A stretch of 38,485 nt of DNA from an uncultured Lachnospiraceae bacterium (GTDB lineage Bacteria; Bacillota; Clostridia; Lachnospirales; Lachnospiraceae), in contig CAJULP010000091.1 of NCBI GenBank assembly GCA_910587295.1, positions 1 through 38,485 on the forward strand. The letters run 5' to 3'. Positions 28,045 to 37,414 of the stretch are shown here, in pieces (position 1 is the stretch's first letter; each line of letters begins with the position of its first letter). A program made the position numbers and the translations under genes. Under the pieces are notes generated by a model, which did no database searches, had not been told where the DNA came from, and was given only the letters and a program-made list of their open reading frames with translations.

Positions 28045-28125
28045 GTCTCCATAATTTTACTATCCATGTTTCCCTGATTTTTCACAACTGTTAAAAGATG
28101 ATTTAACCGGCATGGCTGCCATTCC

Positions 28126-29955
28126 TCAGGAGAAATCTTGTGGGGAATCTTCCTTCATTTCCAGGCAGGGAATCGTAAGGTAGGCAGTTGTGCCTTCTCC
28201 GGGGCAGCTCTGGTAGGTCAGGCTGTATTTTGCCCCATAATAGAGCCTTATGCGTTCCATGATATTCCAGATTCCATATCCTGTGGAAGCTGGCTTATCG
28301 GGAGGGGGGAGACTGAGTGCCGCAAGCTGTTCCTGCGTCATGCCTATGCCATCATCGATAATTGCAAGATAAAGGGTGTTTTCCGATACGGAGCCTGTAA
28401 TGGTGACGGTCCCGGTTTGGCTCTCCTTTTCCAGGATTCCGTGGAGAATTGCATTCTCCACGATTGGTTGGAGGATCAGGTTTAAGATGCTGCATCCCCG
28501 GATATTATCCGGTATCTGCAGCTTTAGGCCTATGGGGTGTTCAAAACGGAAATTCTGCAGTTTTACATACACTTCCACGTGCAACAGGGCATCCCGGAGA
28601 GAAATCATGTCCCGCCCCTTGTTCAGGCTGAGTTTGTAAAACTTAGACAGCAGGGATATAATCTCGGAGATTTCGTTAGCTTCATAGTCCAACGCCAGCC
28701 AGTGGAGCAGGTCCAGCGTATTGTACAGGAAATGTGGGTTAATCTGTGCCTGCAGGGCCTTTAATTCAGAATTTTTCAGGGCAAGGCCCAGCTGGTACTG
28801 GGATTTGGCGTAGGCGTTGATTTTGTCAAGCATGTAGTTGTAGCTGTTGGTCAGGTCGCTGACCTCATCGGTCCCGGCAGGGGCCGGGATGGGGGAATAG
28901 TTGTCAAACCGAACCTCACGCATCCTGGCGGCAAGGAAACGGACTCTCATGGTGAGCAGCCGGGAGATGAACAGGGCCGTTAGAAGGAACAAAATGCTGA
29001 CCAGCAGCATGATAAGCAGCATATTGTTTCTGGTGTCAGTGCCGGTTTCAAGAATCTTTTCGTAGGGGTTAAGGGATATCAAAGTCCAGCCTGAGCTGCC
29101 GACAGGGGTATAGCCCAGCAGCATGGTATCGCCGCCGGCCTGGACCATATGTTGGCCGGATGCGATGCACTCGTGGAGAAGGCCTACCGACAGGCCATAA
29201 TCCCGGAACAATGACTCATCGGAAATGGCTATGGCGTTCCCGCCGTTATCCAGTAGCAGGGAAATGCTTCCAGGCAGGGTGGAAGCGCGGCCGACAATGG
29301 TGTTAAACAGCTCCTGGGGGATGTTCACGGTAATAATGCCGATGTTTTTATAAATGGAGGTCTCTTTCATGTACCGTGCCCCGGTGATCACGGTGGTTTC
29401 CCTGTGCAGGACAGGGTCTTCTATGGTGTGGGGTGGGAACCACAAGACATCCCCGTAGAAGCTTTGCAGGGATTCGTCCAGCATCCGGCCCTGGTCACAG
29501 TCTAAGCTGATAAAGGAGAGCCCTTCTAAGCCCTTGCTTTTGGCAAAGACAAATTTCCCGGTGGTAAATATTTCCGCGGAGTAGAAGTCATCGGAGGAAA
29601 AGATCCCGTTAAGCAGGTCGTAAGCCGTCCTATAATCCTGATGCAGCGCAAGCAGCTGGTTGGATGGCGCGTTTTTGCGGTAGAGGTCGGTCAGGGTGTT
29701 GTGGTAGGCGGCCTGCTGTGTGGCGTTGATGATGTCGCAAAGGATCCTGTCAAGGTAGGTGCCGGTCTGCTGCAGGGATAAGTCCATGGAATGCCGGAAC
29801 TGGCGGATCAGCGTCCCGGATACATGGGAATAGGACAGGAGGGTGAGGGACAAAAGAGGGATGATGATCAAAACGGCATAGGAAAGCAGAAGCTTTGTAG
29901 AAAGCTGCATCCGGTACAGAAATATCATGTATAGATTGCGCAACCATTTTTTCAT
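28126..29955 (-). CDS. YesM-type sensor histidine kinase
   Basis: A 609-residue membrane sensor kinase. One membrane helix near residues 20-45 and a second near 308-330 flank a ~260-residue extracellular sensor domain (Cache-like). A HAMP-type region follows (around 330-385), then the His_kinase domain with phospho-accepting His in LQAQINPHFLYNTLD (~405). The HATPase_c motifs come next: LQPIVENAILHG (N-box, ~500), IDDGIGM (G1, ~538) and GYGIWNIMERIRLYYG (G2, ~560). Its start overlaps the end of the response-regulator gene by 4 bp, so the pair is co-translated. YesM/YesN pairs control carbohydrate uptake genes in Firmicutes. The divergent Lpl-type transporter is the obvious target. Intact, in contrast to the related kinase at 19717-21540. 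Confidence 0.93.
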   Translation of the reverse strand: MKKWLRNLYMIFLYRMQLSTKLLLSYAVLIIIPLLSLTLLSYSHVSGTLIRQFRHSMDLSLQQTGTYLDRILCDIINATQQAAYHNTLTDLYRKNAPSNQLLALHQDYRTAYDLLNGIFSSDDFYSAEIFTTGKFVFAKSKGLEGLSFISLDCDQGRMLDESLQSFYGDVLWFPPHTIEDPVLHRETTVITGARYMKETSIYKNIGIITVNIPQELFNTIVGRASTLPGSISLLLDNGGNAIAISDESLFRDYGLSVGLLHECIASGQHMVQAGGDTMLLGYTPVGSSGWTLISLNPYEKILETGTDTRNNMLLIMLLVSILFLLTALFISRLLTMRVRFLAARMREVRFDNYSPIPAPAGTDEVSDLTNSYNYMLDKINAYAKSQYQLGLALKNSELKALQAQINPHFLYNTLDLLHWLALDYEANEISEIISLLSKFYKLSLNKGRDMISLRDALLHVEVYVKLQNFRFEHPIGLKLQIPDNIRGCSILNLILQPIVENAILHGILEKESQTGTVTITGSVSENTLYLAIIDDGIGMTQEQLAALSLPPPDKPASTGYGIWNIMERIRLYYGAKYSLTYQSCPGEGTTAYLTIPCLEMKEDSPQDFS

Positions 29956-31541
29956 AAGGCATGCCTTTCCCGGTATTCCGATGGCGTTATCCCCACTTGC
30001 TTTTTAAACAGCCTGGAGAAATAGTTGGGGTCATTGTACCCTACACAGGAAGAAATCTCATATAATTTTGCGTTTTCCCGCAGCAGTAAATCCTTGGCCT
30101 TCCCAACACGGAACATGTTGATGTAGGTGTTGATTGTGATGCCGGTCTCGTTTTTGAAAATCTGGCACAGGTAGGCCGGTGTAAAGTGCAGGTCTGCTGC
30201 CATCTGGTTGATGGAAAGGCCCGGCTCCCGGAAATGGGTTTCCACATACTGCCGGATGCGGTAGGACAGCAGGGAGACCCCTTCCCGGTCCGCAAGTGCG
30301 TCAAAATACAGGGAAAGCCTGTCCGTCAGGCAGGAATGCAGGGCAAAGACGGTATTGCTCCGGGATATGCTTTCCCAGATGAAATCCCCGTCATAGGGAA
30401 GGATATCGGACAAACCCCGCTCTCGGCATACGGAATCCAGCCCCATCAGCAGCTGGCAGTAAACGTTTTTGACGCTGCCTGCTTCATAGTTACAAGCTGT
30501 TTGCCGTAGTTCCCGGAACAGCCGGGTGATAAGGTCATCGGCCTTCTGACGGTCGCCGTCCTTCAAAGCCCGGGTAAAGTCCGGGTACAATGCCTTCCCG
30601 GGGCAGAAGGGAATCCCCATGGGGCTGTCTGCGTCTTTAAAGAAGCAGATGTGGTTGTAGCCGGTAAAAAAGAGTTTTTTCAGGCAGACCACGGCATTGA
30701 CATAGGAATCATAAAGCTGTTCCGGCTCGGGCACGGAACTGCCCACTGCCACAAAGAGGTCTGCAAATGGCGAGACGGCTTCCAGCATCTCCTCGTAAAC
30801 CTGGCGCAGCGGGGTTTGGCCGGCATCTGTCTGGCCCGGTTTTTGGCCGCATAGGTGCAGGATAAAGATATCGGGTTTCTTCTGGGCAAACAGATATGCA
30901 CCGCAGTATCTGGCAAGGATGTTGTTAAGTTTCGGGAAAACATATTGGGCATGGTTTGTCAGGTCATCTTTATAGGCAAGCTGCAAAATCAGGGTGCGGT
31001 AATGGGGATGCCCCCAAAAGCCGGGATAAAGTGCGGCAAGATTGTCCATATGCGATTGGTCGGCGGCGGGCAGGGTGAACGCCAGCGCGGCGTTTGTGCG
31101 CAGCGTGTCCTGCTGCTGCTTTTGCAGGAGCTTGTTTTGCCTGATTATGTCGGACTTTTGGCGGTTTTCCTCTATGTTTTGGATTGCGTGTTTTAGGGCA
31201 TCTAAAAGTTCATGTTCTTCGATGGGTTTTTCCACATAGCTGACCGCTTTTAAGGAGATGGCGGATTTTAAGTATTCCTTGTCGGCGTAGCCGCTGATGA
31301 AAATAATCTGACAGCCGGGATGGAGCTTCCGCACTTCTTCCGACAGCCGGATCCCGTCCATCCGGGGCATGCGGACATCCGTCAGGATGATGTCAGGGAG
31401 CAGGGATTTGGCAAGGGCAAGACCCTCTAAACCGTTGGGTGCTGCCCCCGCAATCTTTATAGGGAGGGCGCTTTTTTCCACGAGGGAAGAAAGCCCCTTC
31501 CTGGTCCGGTATTCATCGTCCACAATCAGCAGCCTGAACAT
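29952..31541 (-). CDS. YesN-type AraC-family response regulator
   Basis: A 529-residue cytoplasmic response regulator. The receiver domain begins MFRLLIVDDEYRTRKGL, with the phospho-acceptor Asp in IILTDVRMPRMDG (~55), ISGYADKEY and the VEKP lysine. A ~300-residue central region follows. The last ~100 residues form the AraC double helix-turn-helix (NQMAADLHFTPAYLCQIFKNETG, then YEISSCVGYNDPNYFSRLFKKQVGITPSEYR). I place the start at ATG 31541, preceded by AGGAGG. The much longer open frame upstream is antisense translation of the divergent permease and is rejected. It probably activates the divergent Lpl-type transporter operon when phosphorylated by its partner kinase. Confidence 0.93.
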   Translation of the reverse strand: MFRLLIVDDEYRTRKGLSSLVEKSALPIKIAGAAPNGLEGLALAKSLLPDIILTDVRMPRMDGIRLSEEVRKLHPGCQIIFISGYADKEYLKSAISLKAVSYVEKPIEEHELLDALKHAIQNIEENRQKSDIIRQNKLLQKQQQDTLRTNAALAFTLPAADQSHMDNLAALYPGFWGHPHYRTLILQLAYKDDLTNHAQYVFPKLNNILARYCGAYLFAQKKPDIFILHLCGQKPGQTDAGQTPLRQVYEEMLEAVSPFADLFVAVGSSVPEPEQLYDSYVNAVVCLKKLFFTGYNHICFFKDADSPMGIPFCPGKALYPDFTRALKDGDRQKADDLITRLFRELRQTACNYEAGSVKNVYCQLLMGLDSVCRERGLSDILPYDGDFIWESISRSNTVFALHSCLTDRLSLYFDALADREGVSLLSYRIRQYVETHFREPGLSINQMAADLHFTPAYLCQIFKNETGITINTYINMFRVGKAKDLLLRENAKLYEISSCVGYNDPNYFSRLFKKQVGITPSEYRERHAL

Positions 31542-31743
31542 AATATATCCTCCTGATAACAACAGTGTCATTCTAATTATTACCATTATAGGGGAAACAA
31601 AAACAAAAATAAATGAAAATGCAAAAGAGGAAAAGATAGTGCTGGAAATTATAATTTTGTTAGGTATCTGCGGCGGGGGAACGCAGGTATAATGAAAACA
31701 GGATTTGACTGCAGGCCGGTTTGCGGCAGGAAAGGGGAAACGC
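31542..31743. promoter_or_regulatory. Divergent regulatory region between the YesMN pair and the Lpl-type transporter
   Basis: A -10-like TATAAT points left at 31585-31590 (minus strand, with a weak TTTATT -35 17 bp away). Another TATAAT points right at 31688-31693, about 50 bp before ATG 31744. The rightward -10 has no recognisable -35, as expected for an activator-dependent promoter served by an AraC-type regulator. The A-rich stretch between (31591-31636) may hold the regulator's binding sites. No clear repeat was resolved. Confidence 0.45.
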
Positions 31744-32661
31744 ATGAAGAAAAAAGGAAGTTTGACGCAGGAAATCTGGAAAGCGCGGTATTTGTACCTC
31801 TGCCTTCTGCCGCTTTTTGTATGGCTGGTGATTTTCCAGTATGGGCCTATGTACGGGATTGTCCTTGCGTTTAAGAAGTACAGTGCAAGGCTGGGCATAT
31901 TAGGGAGTGAATGGGTGGGGCTTTCCAACTTTAAACGGATTTTCATCACCCCTGTGGCGGTAAAAGCCATCGCCAATACGCTCCGGATCAGCGTGGGGCG
32001 TTTGGCCTTTGAGTTCCCCATGGGGATTATCGTGGCAATTCTTCTTTCGGAGATGCCGGGGAAACGGGGCAAGAAAGCGGTGCAGACGGTGTTGACTTTC
32101 CCCCATTTCCTCTCCTGGGTAGTGGTTGCCAGCATCCTGCGTAATTTTTTGGGGAGCGGCGGTGTTATAAATGAGCTGCTTTCAGGGGTAGGGATTGGGA
32201 CGGTCAATTTCCTGGGCAATGAGTCTTTATTCCGCCCTCTTTTGTACGCCACAGCAAACTGGAAAGAGATGGGGTGGTCCGCCATCATCTATATGGCGGC
32301 CATTGCGGGAATAGACCCGACCCTCTATGAGGCGGCGGAATGCGACGGGGCTTCCAGGCTTAAGCGGATCTGGCACATCACGCTTCCGGGCATTCGGGGC
32401 ACTGTTGCAATCATGTTCATCCTGGCAGTAGGGGGGATCATGAGCGCGGGATTTGACCAGATTTTCAACCTGAACAATGCCATGGTGGAGGGCAGTGCCC
32501 GGATCCTGGACATTTATGTGTATGACCTTACCTTCCGGTCGGTGCCCGATTACGGCTTTACCACGGCGGTGGGGATGTTTACGGCGGTGATTAACCTGTT
32601 CATGCTGCTGGGGGCGAACCAGGTAGTGTACAAGCTTACCGGTGATAAGATGTTCAGCTAG
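31744..32661 (+). CDS. LplB/YtcP-type sugar ABC transporter permease
   Basis: A 305-residue membrane permease of the Lpl (lipo-/oligosaccharide uptake) type. The N-terminal segment WKARYLYLCLLPLFVWLVIFQYGPMYGIVLAFK is the hallmark start of LplB-like subunits. The EAA loop is EAAECDGASRLKRIWHITLP (around 196-215). I choose ATG 31744 (AAAGGGG upstream) over the in-frame ATG 31705 because homology begins there. It is the first gene of a unit with the second permease and a large binding lipoprotein, divergent from YesMN. As for the other transporters here, no ATPase is encoded nearby. Confidence 0.92.
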   Translation: MKKKGSLTQEIWKARYLYLCLLPLFVWLVIFQYGPMYGIVLAFKKYSARLGILGSEWVGLSNFKRIFITPVAVKAIANTLRISVGRLAFEFPMGIIVAILLSEMPGKRGKKAVQTVLTFPHFLSWVVVASILRNFLGSGGVINELLSGVGIGTVNFLGNESLFRPLLYATANWKEMGWSAIIYMAAIAGIDPTLYEAAECDGASRLKRIWHITLPGIRGTVAIMFILAVGGIMSAGFDQIFNLNNAMVEGSARILDIYVYDLTFRSVPDYGFTTAVGMFTAVINLFMLLGANQVVYKLTGDKMFS

Positions 32662-32672
32662 GGAGGGATGTT

Positions 32673-33557
32673 ATGAAAACTGTAAATAAGCACAGAAAAA
32701 AATGGGATGGTGTCCAGATCCTGGCAACGGCTCTTTTGCTGGTATTTGCCGTGGTTATCCTGATTCCGTTCTGGAACGCGGTGGTGATTTCGCTGGAGAC
32801 CGCAAGGGCGTACAGCCTGTACCCGGCTTCCCTGGTCCCCATGGAATTTACCCTGGATAATTATAAGGAAATGTTTGCGAAGGGGGACGCCCTGCTTTTG
32901 GCTTATAAGGGAACCCTTACCACCACGGTTTTCGGGACTGCGGCAGGGATGGCGGTTTCCGTCCTGGGGGCATATGCCTTTTCCAGGCAGTTCCCGGGAA
33001 AGAAGTTTTTGTTCCGGGTCATGGTGTTCACCATGTTTTTTGGCGGGGGGCTGGTGCCCACTTACCTGCTTTACCGGAACCTGGGGCTTTTGAACACCTA
33101 TGCGGGGGTGGTGATTGTCAGCCTGGTATCGGTCTATAATATCATTATCATGAAGAACGGGTTTGAGGGGACTCCCATGGAACTGCAGGAGGCGGCGATG
33201 ATTGATGGGGCAAACGACCTGGTGATCTTCGGGAAGGTCATGCTTCCCCTGCAAAAGCCACTGATTGCCACCTTTACGCTGTTTAGCCTGGTGGGGTATT
33301 GGAATAGCTGGTATTGGCCCATGCTGATGCTGACCAAGGGGGACAAAAATGTCCTACAGCTGTTTTTACGCAATATTGTAAATGATACAATCTTAAATGA
33401 TGTGGTGGGAACGAGCATGGCGGCACAGCAGCAGCGGTTTGCCCAGGGCATAAAAATGGCGTCCGTGTTTGTCGTTATGCTCCCAATCATGCTGGTCTAC
33501 CCGTTTTTGCAGAAATACTTTACCAAAGGGATTCTTTTGGGGGCGGTAAAGGCATAA
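32673..33557 (+). CDS. LplC/YtcP-type sugar ABC transporter permease
   Basis: A 294-residue permease partner, starting 11 bp after the previous gene behind a GGGAGGG site. The six-helix core is visible: LLLVFAVVILIPFWNAVVISL in the first helix, FFGGGLVPTYLLYRNLGL in the middle, and the EAA loop EAAMIDGANDLVIFGKVMLP around 168-187. The end, FTKGILLGAVKA, is characteristic of LplC-type proteins. Likely substrates in this subfamily are complex oligosaccharides such as polygalacturonate-, xylan- or host-glycan-derived ones. The sequence does not decide between them. Confidence 0.92.
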   Translation: MKTVNKHRKKWDGVQILATALLLVFAVVILIPFWNAVVISLETARAYSLYPASLVPMEFTLDNYKEMFAKGDALLLAYKGTLTTTVFGTAAGMAVSVLGAYAFSRQFPGKKFLFRVMVFTMFFGGGLVPTYLLYRNLGLLNTYAGVVIVSLVSVYNIIIMKNGFEGTPMELQEAAMIDGANDLVIFGKVMLPLQKPLIATFTLFSLVGYWNSWYWPMLMLTKGDKNVLQLFLRNIVNDTILNDVVGTSMAAQQQRFAQGIKMASVFVVMLPIMLVYPFLQKYFTKGILLGAVKA

Positions 33558-33627
33558 AAATAAGGTTTCGATTCCTGGAGAACAGGGTTGCGATACAAAA
33601 CACAGACAGGAAAAAAGGAGGAAAAAG

Positions 33628-35256
33628 ATGAGAAAGAAATTGGTTGCGTTATTTTTGGGCAGTATGATGGCCGTTTCCCTTTTGGCCGGGTGTGGTGGCA
33701 CGGCATCGGACGGGGGCGATGGGACAGGGAGTACAAGCCCCATACAGACGGAAGGAGACAACGGGGAAGCCGTTCCGGAAGAGGCAGACGGTGCAGGGGA
33801 AACGGACAGGTATGCCGAAACGGTTTCCTTTACGATGACGGGCGTTAACACGGAGGCTGGGGTGGACTATGGGTCCTCGGCGGTAGGTCAGTGTATCCGG
33901 AACAAGTTCAATGTGGAATTTGAAGTGCTCCCCAATGGCGTTGACGGCGCAAAGGAGCGGTTTGCAATCGAAGCTACCAGTGGGGAACTTGCGGACATGA
34001 ACATGTGGCTGAATTTTGACTGGTCAACCTATTATGAGTATGTGGACCAAGGGCTGTTTGCCCCGCTTCCGGAAGACTGGAAGGAGCGCTGGCCGAACCT
34101 TGGCAATATGGTGGAAAAGAGCGGCTATCTGGAATCCCTGGAGGTGGACGGAAGGACGTACGGTTTTTTACATTCTGTCTATGGGATGCTGACGGATGTG
34201 GGGGTGGCAACCGCACATACCTCGCTTTATATGCGCACGGACCTGGCGGATCAGGTGGGGATGGAAGGGCTTTGTGAGGACGGTACGATTACAATCAGTG
34301 AACTGAAAGAATATCTGCAGAAGGTGAAGGCGGCGGGGCTGGTTGAGACCCCTGTGCTTGGCGGACCCAATAATGAGATATTGCTTATGTTCCGGCGGGT
34401 TTTTGGAGTTCCGGATGACGACTTTTATCTTGATGGTGATAGCTATGGATGGCTGCCAAATCATGAAAATTATCCGGCTATGGTTTCGGAAGTGCAGAAG
34501 TGGTATCAGGAAGGGTTGTTGGACACGGATTTTTACAATGATACGACCAACGAGTACCAGGAGGAGTTGTTTTTCAGTGGGCAAGTTCCTTGTATGTACA
34601 ATGCGGCGGACCCGGGCAACATTCAGGATGTGACGAAGATGGAAGGTTATGAGGAAGGGTCTGGGTTCGGGAAGGTGGCCGTGGTGTGCGTGACCGATGA
34701 CAATGGGAATATTTTTGCAAATGAGGTTGGCAATTACTGGCTGTGCACAGTGTTTTCCCCAAGCACCGATGAGGCAGCTATGGAGCGGATTTTGGATATC
34801 GTGGACTGGGCCTGCACGGAGGAGGGGAGCGTAATCACCCACATTGGTGTAGAGGGAAGCGACTGGAATTATAATGATGACGGGACTGTGGAAACAATTA
34901 CAGGAGAACAGTTTTATTCAGGTGGCCTTGCTTATTTCATGCTGGGGTGGTGTGCGGACGACCTGGTCGCAAGTGGCAGGATGACCCCACCGGAGAACAT
35001 GCCGATGATAGAGCGCTGCAAGGAATTGTACAGGCTGCGGGCAAGCGGCACGGTGTTTCCCCTTCCACAGGGGTATATGACATACAGCGGGGAGCTGAAG
35101 ACGGCATATTACGGTGCAATCAACCTGAAGAACCTGGTGCTGCAGATTGTATGCAATGGGGAAGACGTGGAGAGTGCCATTGCAAATTATAGGGAAGAGA
35201 ACAGGGGCATCTGGGAGCCGTTTTTGGATGACCTGAACGCACAGGCGGGTAGGTAG
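33628..35256 (+). CDS. LplA-type extracellular sugar-binding lipoprotein
   Basis: A 542-residue solute-binding protein, longer than MalE-type proteins, as usual for Lpl systems. The lipoprotein signal MRKKLVALFLGSMMAVSLLAG is followed by the lipidated Cys at about residue 22 and an acidic, Gly/Thr-rich linker to about residue 65. The binding domain starts ETVSFTMTGVNTEAGVDYGSS and contains ADMNMWLNFDWSTYYEYVDQGLFAPLPEDW. It lies 70 bp after the permease with an AAAGGAGG site. It presumably captures the oligosaccharide sensed by the YesMN pair. The frame is completely intact, while the enzyme gene touching its stop codon is heavily broken. Confidence 0.9.
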   Translation: MRKKLVALFLGSMMAVSLLAGCGGTASDGGDGTGSTSPIQTEGDNGEAVPEEADGAGETDRYAETVSFTMTGVNTEAGVDYGSSAVGQCIRNKFNVEFEVLPNGVDGAKERFAIEATSGELADMNMWLNFDWSTYYEYVDQGLFAPLPEDWKERWPNLGNMVEKSGYLESLEVDGRTYGFLHSVYGMLTDVGVATAHTSLYMRTDLADQVGMEGLCEDGTITISELKEYLQKVKAAGLVETPVLGGPNNEILLMFRRVFGVPDDDFYLDGDSYGWLPNHENYPAMVSEVQKWYQEGLLDTDFYNDTTNEYQEELFFSGQVPCMYNAADPGNIQDVTKMEGYEEGSGFGKVAVVCVTDDNGNIFANEVGNYWLCTVFSPSTDEAAMERILDIVDWACTEEGSVITHIGVEGSDWNYNDDGTVETITGEQFYSGGLAYFMLGWCADDLVASGRMTPPENMPMIERCKELYRLRASGTVFPLPQGYMTYSGELKTAYYGAINLKNLVLQIVCNGEDVESAIANYREENRGIWEPFLDDLNAQAGR

Positions 35257-37067
35257 ATGCGGGGCAAAGGAAAATACCGGGGGTTAAGCCCCCGGCAGGT
35301 CCGTCCTGGAGGCTGGCTGGCCAGGCAGATGCAGATTCAGGCAGAGGGTCTGTCCGGCCAGCTTGACCTTGTCTGGCCGGACGTAAAAGAGAGCAAATGG
35401 ATTGGCGGAGATAAAGAAGGCTGGGAGAGAGTCCCCTACGGGCTGGACGGTTTCATCCCGCTGGCTTTTCTGCTGGATGATGAGGATTTCAAGGGAAGAG
35501 CAAAAAAATATGTGGATGCCATTTTGGAAAAGCAGGAGCCGGACGGGTGGATTTGCCATGCGCGAAAGAGGAGAGGAACAGGTACGATGTGTGGGCGGCG
35601 TTCCTGATTGGCAAAGTGCTGGTGCTTTACCATGGCTGTACCGGGGATGCAAGGATTGAGGATGCGGTATATCGTATGATGCGCCAATTGATGAGGCATA
35701 TAGCGGTGAACACCCTCTTTAATTGGGGGGCTGCCAGGTGGTATGAATGCCAGATCCCCCTTCTGTGGCTTTATGAGAGAAGGCCGGAGGAGTGGATACT
35801 GGAAATGGCCACGCTTTTGGAAGCGGAGGAGATTGATTATGTGAAGTTGTATGGACGGTTTGATTTCAGGAAACCGCACGCTTCCCGGTATTGGACGCAG
35901 ATCAACCATGTGGTCAATACCGCCATGGCCTTAAGAGCCGGGCGCTGATGTCTTATGTGACCGGGGAAGACCCCAATGCGTTTGCCCGCCAGATGTACCG
36001 GAAAATCACCCGTTATAACAGTACGGACACCGGGCATTTTACGGGGATGAATGCCTTTCCGGTGACAGCCCCATCCAGGGGAGTGAGTGTTGCAGTGTGG
36101 CGGAAGCCATGTATTCCTGTGAGGTGCTCCTTGCCGCAGGGGGAGACTGCTTTTTTGGGGATTTTGCTGGAGAGGGAAGCGTTTAATGCCATGCCGGCTA
36201 CCGCCACGGCTGACATGTGGTGCCATCAGTATGTGCAGATAGCCAATCAGATTTATGCCGGGTCCATACCGGAACATTCTGTTCCATTTAACTCCAATTC
36301 CGGGGAGGCCAATATTTTTGGGCTGGAGCCTAATTTCGGCGGCTGTACGGCAAACTTTAACCAGGCCTGGCCGAAGTTTGCCTTTGCCGCCATAATGGAA
36401 AGTGATGGGGGGCTGGCTGTCCAGACGCTGGCCCCGTCCTCGGCAGAGACCGTGTTACAGGGCGTTCCTGTCAGGGTAAAGGTTTTGTCGGAATATCCTT
36501 TCCGGGATTTGCGTGTTCGGCCCGGGTGGACGGGGAAGTGTCCAGGCCGGGGACTTATTACGCCCTGAAAAGGAAATGGGAAAGTACGGCTGCCATAAAA
36601 GTAAAACTGGGATTCCGGACAGAGCTTGTAGATAGGCCAAACGGATTGAAAGTGGTGGTGCGCGGGCCGCTGGTCTACGCCCTTCCTGTCAAGGCAAGTG
36701 TGCAGCGGGTAGAATATGAAAAGGACGGCGTGGAGCGGAAGTTCCCCTATTGTGACTATGTGATTAGGGCGGAATCGGCGTGGAATTACGCATTTTTTCG
36801 GAAACCTTTGAACTTGTGCCCGGAAAGATTGGACCCTATCCCTTTTCCACGGAAGAGGTGCCTGTCAGGTTAAAAACGGAAATGGTGCGTATCCCATGGA
36901 AGGAGAAAGACGGAATCTGTTCCCCTGTACCAGATTCCATGATTCCGCAGGGGAAACCGGAGACTGTTTATCTCCAGCCCTATGGGTGCACCAACCTGCG
37001 CATGACGGAGATGCCGCTGGCGGGACAGGCAAGTGATTATAATGATTTTGGAGAGAACTCCCGGTGA
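35257..37067 (+). pseudogene. GH127/DUF1680-family glycosidase (beta-L-arabinofuranosidase-like), about six frameshifts
   Basis: The gene starts at the base after the binding-protein stop, so it was the next gene of that operon. A continuous DUF1680-type enzyme can be rebuilt across six single-base changes. GGWLARQMQIQAEGLSGQLD and WIGGDKEGWERVPYGLDG mark the N-terminus. ERNRYDVWAAFLIGKVLVLYHG, LFNWGAARWYECQ, EAFNAMPATATADMWCHQY and GLEPNFGGCTANFNQAWPKF mark the middle, and the C-terminal beta domain ends at 37067. The switches lie near 35552 (-1), 35930 (-1), 36046 (a G run, -1), 36165 (a T run, +1), 36510 (-1) and 36795 (a T run, -1). GH127-like enzymes act in the cytoplasm on arabinofuranosides or related sugars. 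The ancestral substrate here is unknown. The product is certainly non-functional if the sequence is correct. Confidence 0.85.
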
Positions 37068-37088
37068 GGTTTACCGGGAGTTTCTCTA
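37052..37088 (+). terminator. Terminator hairpin at the end of the Lpl operon
   Basis: AGAGAACTCCCGGT (37052-37065) pairs with ACCGGGAGTTTCTCT (37073-37087) with one bulged base and a 7-base loop. It overlaps the last codons of the glycosidase pseudogene. The trailing sequence is only partly T-rich. Confidence 0.6.
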
Positions 37089-37135
37089 TGGCATTTGGGA
37101 AAATATCTGTTGACAGGAGAGGGTAAAAAACATAA

Positions 37136-37414
37136 GATGCAAACATCAGGCAAAGGATTAAGAAACTGACTGAAGCAGGTGAGGTAGCCCGGTATGACCA
37201 GGGGATTTATTACCTTCCCCAAATGTCCAGATTGGAGGGGGCGGTGGCTCTTGCGCCAGACGTTGTGGCCAGATATAAATATATTTCCAGGATGGGACGC
37301 ATTATGGGGTATTATGCAGGGCACATATTGGCAAACAAGATGGGGGCTGCGCAGGTACCGTTGAAGGTATATAAAGCTATTTATGAAATGAGGTTGGAAA
37401 ATGTATTTGCATGA
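37136..37414 (+). pseudogene. AbiEi-type antitoxin remnant (type IV toxin-antitoxin)
   Basis: One frame reads RIKKLTEAGEVARYDQGIYYLP, then LAPDVVARYKYISRMGRIMGYYAGHILANKMG and a stop at 37412-37414. This is the winged-helix and following segment of AbiEi-like antitoxins. A TAA at 37133-37135 precedes it with no start codon, so the N-terminus is missing. The end is also much shorter than the ~200 residues of the family. It is followed with overlap by the start of an AbiEii-like gene, the usual antitoxin-toxin order. Confidence 0.6.

Noticed and set aside
31542..32288. Minus-strand open frame extending the response regulator by ~250 residues upstream of 31541
   Set aside because: It is antisense to the intact LplB-type permease, the receiver domain starts exactly at ATG 31541 behind AGGAGG, and the extension has no recognisable domain.
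35257..35607. Short GH127-like piece as a stand-alone small gene
   Set aside because: The family continues in other frames directly downstream, so it is the first segment of one broken gene.
16388..37067. All frameshifts being sequencing errors
   Set aside because: Nonsense codons, large deletions and fused gene ends in the same genes cannot arise from homopolymer miscounts, and long intact genes nearby have none. Some individual indels could still be errors.
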